Source of the DNA: Faecalibacterium sp. UBA1360
GTDB lineage: Bacteria > Bacillota > Clostridia > Oscillospirales > Ruminococcaceae
DNA length: 9,846 bases
Assembly: GCA_002306375.1 (NCBI GenBank)
Contig: DBRU01000066.1
Location: 3,682-13,527, forward strand
Direction of reading: 5' to 3'
Made by a program: the position numbers and the translations under genes. A model generated the notes under the pieces. It saw nothing but the letters and a program-made list of their open reading frames with translations. It was not told where the DNA came from and searched no databases. Shown here piece by piece: positions 6,436 through 9,846 of this stretch; position 1 is the stretch's first letter; every line of letters begins with the position of its first letter.

Positions 6436-7425
6436 TCAATGGGTTTGGGACAACAGCCCGCGGGCCTCGTCCAGGGAAAGGAAAACGGTCTCTTCGGCGG
6501 CGGTAAAGCCCCGCAGCACCCAGCTCTGCACGGTGACGGCCCGGCGGAATTTGCCGGGCAGGCAGAAGTTCAGCACCTCGCCGGGCATCGTGCGTTCCAG
6601 CACGGTGGCGTCGGGGAACAGCGCCGTGTAGTCGGTGTCGTCCCGGGGATGGGTCTTGATGAACAGGTTGCCCAGGGTATACCGCCCGGCCACGGCCTTG
6701 AAGATGGCGTCCTGCTCGGCCTGGTCCATGAGCCCGTCCTGCACGAAGCTGCGGGGCAACAGCAGGGTGGCCCCGGCATACACCGCCGGGTCCTCGGGCA
6801 GGGGCCCGGTGACGAACACCCGCCGGGCCATGGCCTTTTCGGCCCCGGTCAGGCCGGCCAGCATCCCCCGGGCGCTGAAGGCTTTGAGCTTTTGCCGGGG
6901 GAACAGGGCGCACCGGTCAGGGTCCTCGCTCTCCACGGCCTTACACCAGCGGCTGTCCCCCCAGTAGAGGTAGCGCCGCCTGGCGAAGTCGGGCGCGGCC
7001 CGCTGTTCGGTCAGAAGATGCTGGTCGGGGTCCAGCGTGCCGCCCACCGTGTCCTCGCACAGGGTGTAGGGGATGCGCTCCCGCTGCAGGTAGCGGCCCA
7101 GGGCGCTCCAGTCGTTGGAGATGTAGACCTCGCTCCCCCTGGGCAGGGCCAGCACCGGCGTGCGGCCGGGGTGGCGCAGGCGGTACAAGGGGCTCTCGTT
7201 GTTTTGGGCGTCCACCTCGGCTTCCCGCACCGTGCGCACCCAGGCCCACAGGTCGGGGCCCGCCTGCCGCAGCCGCCGGGCCAGGTCCTCGCACCCGGGC
7301 ACCGTGTCGGCCAGCAAAAGGCCGCACAAAACGCCGTCGTCCTGCCGCCGGCGCATGGCCCGGATCAGGGCCACCAGCACGTGGTACACCGTGTGGCAGA
7401 CGAACACCGGCGCCCCGGCGCTCAT
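6436..7425 (-). CDS. GT52 / polysialyltransferase-like glycosyltransferase (probable CMP-sugar user)
   Basis: Predicted cytoplasmic glycosyltransferase of 329 aa. The start VFVCHTVYHVLVALI (7-21) resembles the first strand and helix of GT52 and bacterial polysialyltransferases. The clearest motif is NLFIKTHPRDDTDY (253-266), the K-x-HPR(D) 'HP' motif that contacts the CMP moiety in bacterial sialyltransferases; LCEDTVGG (122-129) may stand for the acidic D/E-D/E-G motif, with T in place of G. No signal peptide or membrane helix is apparent. The ATG at 7425 overlaps the Wzt-like gene's TGA by four bases (ATGA), with GGAGG 7 bases upstream, so the two genes are translationally coupled; the longer in-frame start at 7494 lacks support. 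The KdsB-like gene downstream makes a CMP-sugar donor plausible. Family call is moderate; it could be an unassigned GT-B enzyme. Confidence 0.65.
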   Translation of the reverse strand: MSAGAPVFVCHTVYHVLVALIRAMRRRQDDGVLCGLLLADTVPGCEDLARRLRQAGPDLWAWVRTVREAEVDAQNNESPLYRLRHPGRTPVLALPRGSEVYISNDWSALGRYLQRERIPYTLCEDTVGGTLDPDQHLLTEQRAAPDFARRRYLYWGDSRWCKAVESEDPDRCALFPRQKLKAFSARGMLAGLTGAEKAMARRVFVTGPLPEDPAVYAGATLLLPRSFVQDGLMDQAEQDAIFKAVAGRYTLGNLFIKTHPRDDTDYTALFPDATVLERTMPGEVLNFCLPGKFRRAVTVQSWVLRGFTAAEETVFLSLDEARGLLSQTH

Positions 7426-8717
7426 GCCTCGGCCTCCGCGGCGGCGGCCAGCAGCACGGGCGGGAAGTGGATGCGCCCCCACCCGGCGGCCCATTCGGGC
7501 ATGGACAGGTCGCCGCTGGTGACCTCGAAGGCGAATTCGGTCACCGGCTTGTCCAGGCAGACAGCCTGGGCCAGCGCCCCGTCGAAGATGTCGATGTAGA
7601 AGAAATACTGGCCCTCGCCCAAAAGGGAGGGGTCAAAGGTGAAGTCGGTGATGTAGAGCTTGCCGGGCACGGCGGGGCCCAGGTCCACGGGATGGGTGAT
7701 GCCCACGGGGGTGGAGTCCCTGAAATGCAGGTTCAGCTTCATGTTCACCCCGGCGAAGGGCTCGGCCACCCGCCAGGTGATGCGCACGCGCATGGGTTCG
7801 GTGTCGGCAAAGACGCTGGATTCCTTGTCCACAAAGTCCAGCGTCTCCAGCCGCAGGCGCTTGCCGGCGCTGCCCGTCATGCGGGACACATGGCTCAGGT
7901 CGTAGTGGACCACGTTGACGTCGGTGGTCTCCATATACACGGCGATGGCCTTTTCCACATCGCCGTCGAAAATGACCTTGCCCTTGTCCAGCACGATGCA
8001 GCGGGTGCACAGCTGGCGGATGGTGGACATGTTGTGGCTGACATACAGCACCGTGCGGCCTTCCTGCCCGGCCACGTCGGACATTTTGCCCAGGCATTTC
8101 TGCTGGAACTTCATGTCGCCCACGGCCAGCACCTCGTCCATGACCATGATCTCGCTGTCCAGGTGGGCGGCCACGGCGAAGGCCAGCTTGACGAACATGC
8201 CGCTGGAATACCGCTTGACCGGGGTGTCGATGAACTCGCCGCACTCGGAAAATTCGATGATCTGGTCCAGCTTGGCGTCCACCTCGGCCTTGGTCATGCC
8301 CAGGATCGCGCCGTTCATATAGATGTTTTCCCGGCCGGTCATCTCGTTGTTGAAGCCGGTGCCCACCTCCAGCATGCTGGCCACGCGCCCGCGCAGGCGG
8401 ATCTCGCCTTCGGTGGGGGCGGTGATGCGGGACAGGATCTTCAGAAGGGTGCTCTTGCCCGCGCCGTTGCGGCCGATGATGCCCAGGGCCTCGCCCTGGC
8501 AGACGGTCAGGTCCACGCCGTTGAGGGCCATGAAGGTCTGGCCGAACAAACGGCTGTCGGTGCCGATGACGGTGTTGGGGTCCTCTTTGCCGCGCACCCG
8601 GGCCCACCAGCTTTGCAGGTCATGGGTCAGGGTGCCGCCGCCGATCTGGCCCAGCTTGTACTGTTTTTTCAGCCCCGACACCTGGATGACCGGGCGTTTT
8701 TCGGTTGCCTGTGCCAT
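7422..8717 (-). CDS. Wzt-like polysaccharide ABC transporter ATP-binding protein with C-terminal carbohydrate-binding-type domain
   Basis: Cytoplasmic ATPase (431 aa) of a polysaccharide exporter, pairing with the permease just upstream. Visible nucleotide-binding domain: Walker A GRNGAGKST (82-90), the segment EVGTGFNNEMTGREN (117-131) usual in Wzt/TagH proteins, signature YSSGMFVKLAFAVA (170-183, the family's SSGM variant of LSGGQ), Walker B IMVMDE (190-195) and the switch histidine SH (227-228). Residues about 270-420 form an extra beta-rich domain in the position of the Wzt C-terminal domain, which in studied O-antigen transporters binds the glycan end to be exported. The start at 8717 has GGAGG 5 bases upstream, overlapping the permease stop region; the longer frame to 8819 lies inside the permease gene. 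It separates from the permease by 10 bases and overlaps the next gene by four. Confidence 0.92.
   Translation of the reverse strand: MAQATEKRPVIQVSGLKKQYKLGQIGGGTLTHDLQSWWARVRGKEDPNTVIGTDSRLFGQTFMALNGVDLTVCQGEALGIIGRNGAGKSTLLKILSRITAPTEGEIRLRGRVASMLEVGTGFNNEMTGRENIYMNGAILGMTKAEVDAKLDQIIEFSECGEFIDTPVKRYSSGMFVKLAFAVAAHLDSEIMVMDEVLAVGDMKFQQKCLGKMSDVAGQEGRTVLYVSHNMSTIRQLCTRCIVLDKGKVIFDGDVEKAIAVYMETTDVNVVHYDLSHVSRMTGSAGKRLRLETLDFVDKESSVFADTEPMRVRITWRVAEPFAGVNMKLNLHFRDSTPVGITHPVDLGPAVPGKLYITDFTFDPSLLGEGQYFFYIDIFDGALAQAVCLDKPVTEFAFEVTSGDLSMPEWAAGWGRIHFPPVLLAAAAEAEA
7425..7910 (-). other. Wzt C-terminal-type (glycan-recognition) domain of the ABC ATPase
   Basis: Encodes about residues 270-431. Beta-strand pattern such as MRVRITWRV (309-317), NMKLNLHFRD (325-334), LYITDFTF (354-361) and QYFFYIDIFDG (370-380) fits the jelly-roll fold known for Wzt C-terminal domains. 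Its presence separates this pair from TagGH-type exporters that lack such a domain and implies substrate-selective export. Confidence 0.7.
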
Positions 8718-8727
8718 GCTTGCCTCC

Positions 8728-9606
8728 TTACACCGTGTCCATAAAGGTCTTTTCGATGCGGCTGAACAGGATGACGCCCAGCGCCAGCGCCGCCAGGGTG
8801 AACGCCACGCTGTACACAAGCCCGCCCGCCGACACGGTGCCGGTGCCCAGCGTGGCCATGCGGAAGGTCTCGATGGGGGCGGTCATGGGGTTGAGCTGCA
8901 TCAGAAGGCGCAGGCGGGGGCTGTCGCCCAGGGTGGACAGGGGGTACACCACGGGGGACACGTACATCCACAGCTGCACGCCGAAGCCCACGGCGATGGC
9001 CAGGTCGCGGTACTTGGTGGTCAGGCTGGACACGATGATGCCCACGCCCAGGCCCAGCAGCATGACCTCGACGATGACCAGGGGCAAAGCGGCCAGCCAG
9101 GGGGTCAGGCGCAGCTCGGCCCCGGTCAAAGCAAAGCCTACCCAGAACAGGGCGTACATGACGAACTGGATAAAGAAGTTGATAAGGCTGGTCAATGCCT
9201 GGCTGATGGGGGTGGTCAGGCGGGGGAAATACACCTTGCCGAACACCTGGCTGTTGGCCACGAAGGTGTTGGCGGTGTTGTTGATGCAGCTGGCAAAGAA
9301 GGTCCACACGGTGTTGCCCGCCATGTAGAACAAAAAGGAGGGCGAGCCGTCGGTGGAAAGGCCGGCCAGACCGCCGAACACCACATTGAACAGAATGGTG
9401 GTGATGAGGGGGTTGAGGATGATCCAGGCGGGGCCCAGGATGGTCTGCTTATACAAGACGGTAAAATTGCGCTTGACGAACATGAGGGTCAGGTCGCGGT
9501 AGCGCCAGAGCTCGGCCAGGTCGATGTCGAACCAGCCGGTGCGGGGGCGTATGACGGTGGTCCAGCCCTCGGTCTGGGCGGGGACGCCGGGGTGTTGTTC
9601 AGCCAT
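8728..9606 (-). CDS. Wzm-like ABC-2 polysaccharide export permease
   Basis: Inner-membrane subunit (292 aa) of an ABC-2 exporter moving an undecaprenyl-linked glycan across the cytoplasmic membrane with the downstream ATPase. Visible: the amphipathic start LWRYRDLTLMFVKRNF (33-48), family segment YKQTILGPAWIILNPL (52-67), about six hydrophobic helices (roughly 64-82, 92-112, 137-160, 166-192, 205-222, 263-282) and the C-terminal ending RIEKTFMDTV (283-292), a known Wzm/TagG tail. The start at 9606 has GGGAG 5 bases upstream; the longer in-frame start at 9708 would place the promoter inside the gene, and an in-frame ATG at 9660 has no ribosome binding site. It is the first gene after the promoter at 9668-9696. 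Family call is firm. Confidence 0.93.
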   Translation of the reverse strand: MAEQHPGVPAQTEGWTTVIRPRTGWFDIDLAELWRYRDLTLMFVKRNFTVLYKQTILGPAWIILNPLITTILFNVVFGGLAGLSTDGSPSFLFYMAGNTVWTFFASCINNTANTFVANSQVFGKVYFPRLTTPISQALTSLINFFIQFVMYALFWVGFALTGAELRLTPWLAALPLVIVEVMLLGLGVGIIVSSLTTKYRDLAIAVGFGVQLWMYVSPVVYPLSTLGDSPRLRLLMQLNPMTAPIETFRMATLGTGTVSAGGLVYSVAFTLAALALGVILFSRIEKTFMDTV

Positions 9607-9611
9607 AATGA

Positions 9612-9616
9612 CTCCC
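9612..9616 (-). promoter_or_regulatory. Ribosome binding site of the first operon gene
   Basis: Minus-strand GGGAG within AAAGGGAG, 5 bases before the ATG at 9606. It decides the permease start against the in-frame upstream ATGs at 9660 and 9708. Confidence 0.75.
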
Positions 9617-9667
9617 TTTCTTGGGGCGGTGGGCGCAAAAGCGTACAATCCGCCAATCATAGTGTTT

Positions 9668-9696
9668 ATTCTACCATGTTTGGCGGCAAAATACAA
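9668..9696 (-). promoter_or_regulatory. Predicted sigma-A promoter of the operon, extended -10
   Basis: On the minus strand: -35 TTGTAT (9691-9696), a 17-base spacer, and -10 TAGAAT (9668-9673) preceded by TGG, giving the extended -10 form TGnTAGAAT. Transcription should start near 9661, leaving a leader of about 55 bases before the permease ATG. The region is AT-rich against a very GC-rich background, which supports the call. I see no comparable promoter between the downstream genes, though I did not score every gap. Confidence 0.75.
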
Positions 9697-9728
9697 TCGC
9701 CGGGCCAAGGGCGGCGAGGGGCGTGATG

Positions 9729-9779
9729 CCTCCCCTGTGCAAGGGGAGGTGTCAGCGAAGCTGACGGAGGGGTTGTAAC
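9729..9779. repeat. Dispersed stem-loop repeat upstream of the operon
   Basis: Two adjacent perfect inverted repeats: cctcccct / aggggagg (9729-9736 and 9742-9749, five-base loop) and gtcagc / gctgac (9751-9756 and 9760-9765, three-base loop), followed by ggaggggttgtaac. From memory, near-identical units recur many times in Faecalibacterium, Gemmiger and related Oscillospiraceae genomes. No long T-run follows either stem, so a terminator role is uncertain. It is the best taxonomic hint in the window. Confidence 0.65.
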
Positions 9780-9791
9780 CTTCGCCCCGTT

Positions 9792-9805
9792 GCCCGTCAC
9801 CGGGC
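9792..9805 (-). other. Small stem-loop with GTGA loop in the upstream region
   Basis: Minus-strand GCCCG-GTGA-CGGGC can form a five-pair GC stem closed by a GNRA-type tetraloop. It lies upstream of the predicted promoter and may belong to the dispersed repeat or to the end of a neighbouring transcript. The right edge (from about 9829) also carries a tgtagggacggga stretch like another common repeat of these genomes, cut by the window. I see no gene in 9709-9846. Confidence 0.35.
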
Positions 9806-9846
9806 CGTATGCCCTTTTGTCTCGCATTGTAGGGACGGGACTTGTC

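Noticed and set aside
9607..9708. Extended permease start at 9708 or 9660
   Set aside because: The 9708 start lies upstream of the predicted promoter and 9660 has no ribosome binding site; the family N-terminus and the GGGAG site support 9606.
6400..9726. Long plus-strand open frames opposite the GT52-like, ABC ATPase and permease genes
   Set aside because: They are low-complexity translations of the complement of well-supported genes, without ribosome binding sites or family motifs.
9729..9779. CRISPR-like or riboswitch reading of the upstream hairpins
   Set aside because: There is a single unit with no spacers, it lies upstream of the promoter rather than in the leader, and no known aptamer pattern is visible.

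Overview
The window is GC-rich and almost fully coding. Every gene I can support lies on the minus strand, so transcription runs right to left. Strong GGAGG-type ribosome binding sites, a TTG start, a DUF4214-like domain and a dispersed stem-loop repeat upstream of the first gene together suggest a high-GC gut Firmicute of the Oscillospiraceae/Ruminococcaceae type (Faecalibacterium, Gemmiger or Subdoligranulum relatives). That assignment is inference from memory of such repeats and gene styles, not a database result.

Right to left: a non-coding leader (9607-9846) carries a dispersed stem-loop repeat and a good sigma-A promoter with an extended -10 (9668-9696). An apparent operon of eight genes follows, with junctions of 10, -4, 16, 47, 22, 15 and 29 bases: Wzm-like ABC-2 permease; Wzt-like ATPase with a C-terminal carbohydrate-binding-type domain; a GT52/polysialyltransferase-like glycosyltransferase; a KdsB-type cytidylyltransferase; a pyruvate-aldolase-like DRE-TIM enzyme with an extra C-terminal domain; a KdsC-type HAD phosphatase; a large DUF2142 membrane protein with a DUF4214-like insert; and a GT4 glycosyltransferase that starts at TTG and runs off the left edge.

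Read together, this is a surface-polysaccharide locus that appears to make and use its own CMP-activated 2-keto-3-deoxy (ulosonic) acid. The proposed order is: the aldolase joins a pyruvate unit to a (probably phosphorylated) sugar aldehyde, the HAD enzyme removes the phosphate, the KdsB-like enzyme makes the CMP-sugar, and the GT52-like enzyme transfers it. The Wzm/Wzt pair exports the glycan, while the GT4 enzyme and DUF2142 protein contribute other linkages or outer-face modification. No KdsA/NeuB-type PEP-dependent synthase is present in the window; the aldolase sits where one would be expected. A Kdo-like pathway is unexpected in an organism probably lacking lipopolysaccharide, so this module and the DUF2142/DUF4214 fusion are the most interesting content. 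Each family assignment rests on visible motifs; the pathway and its product are inference.
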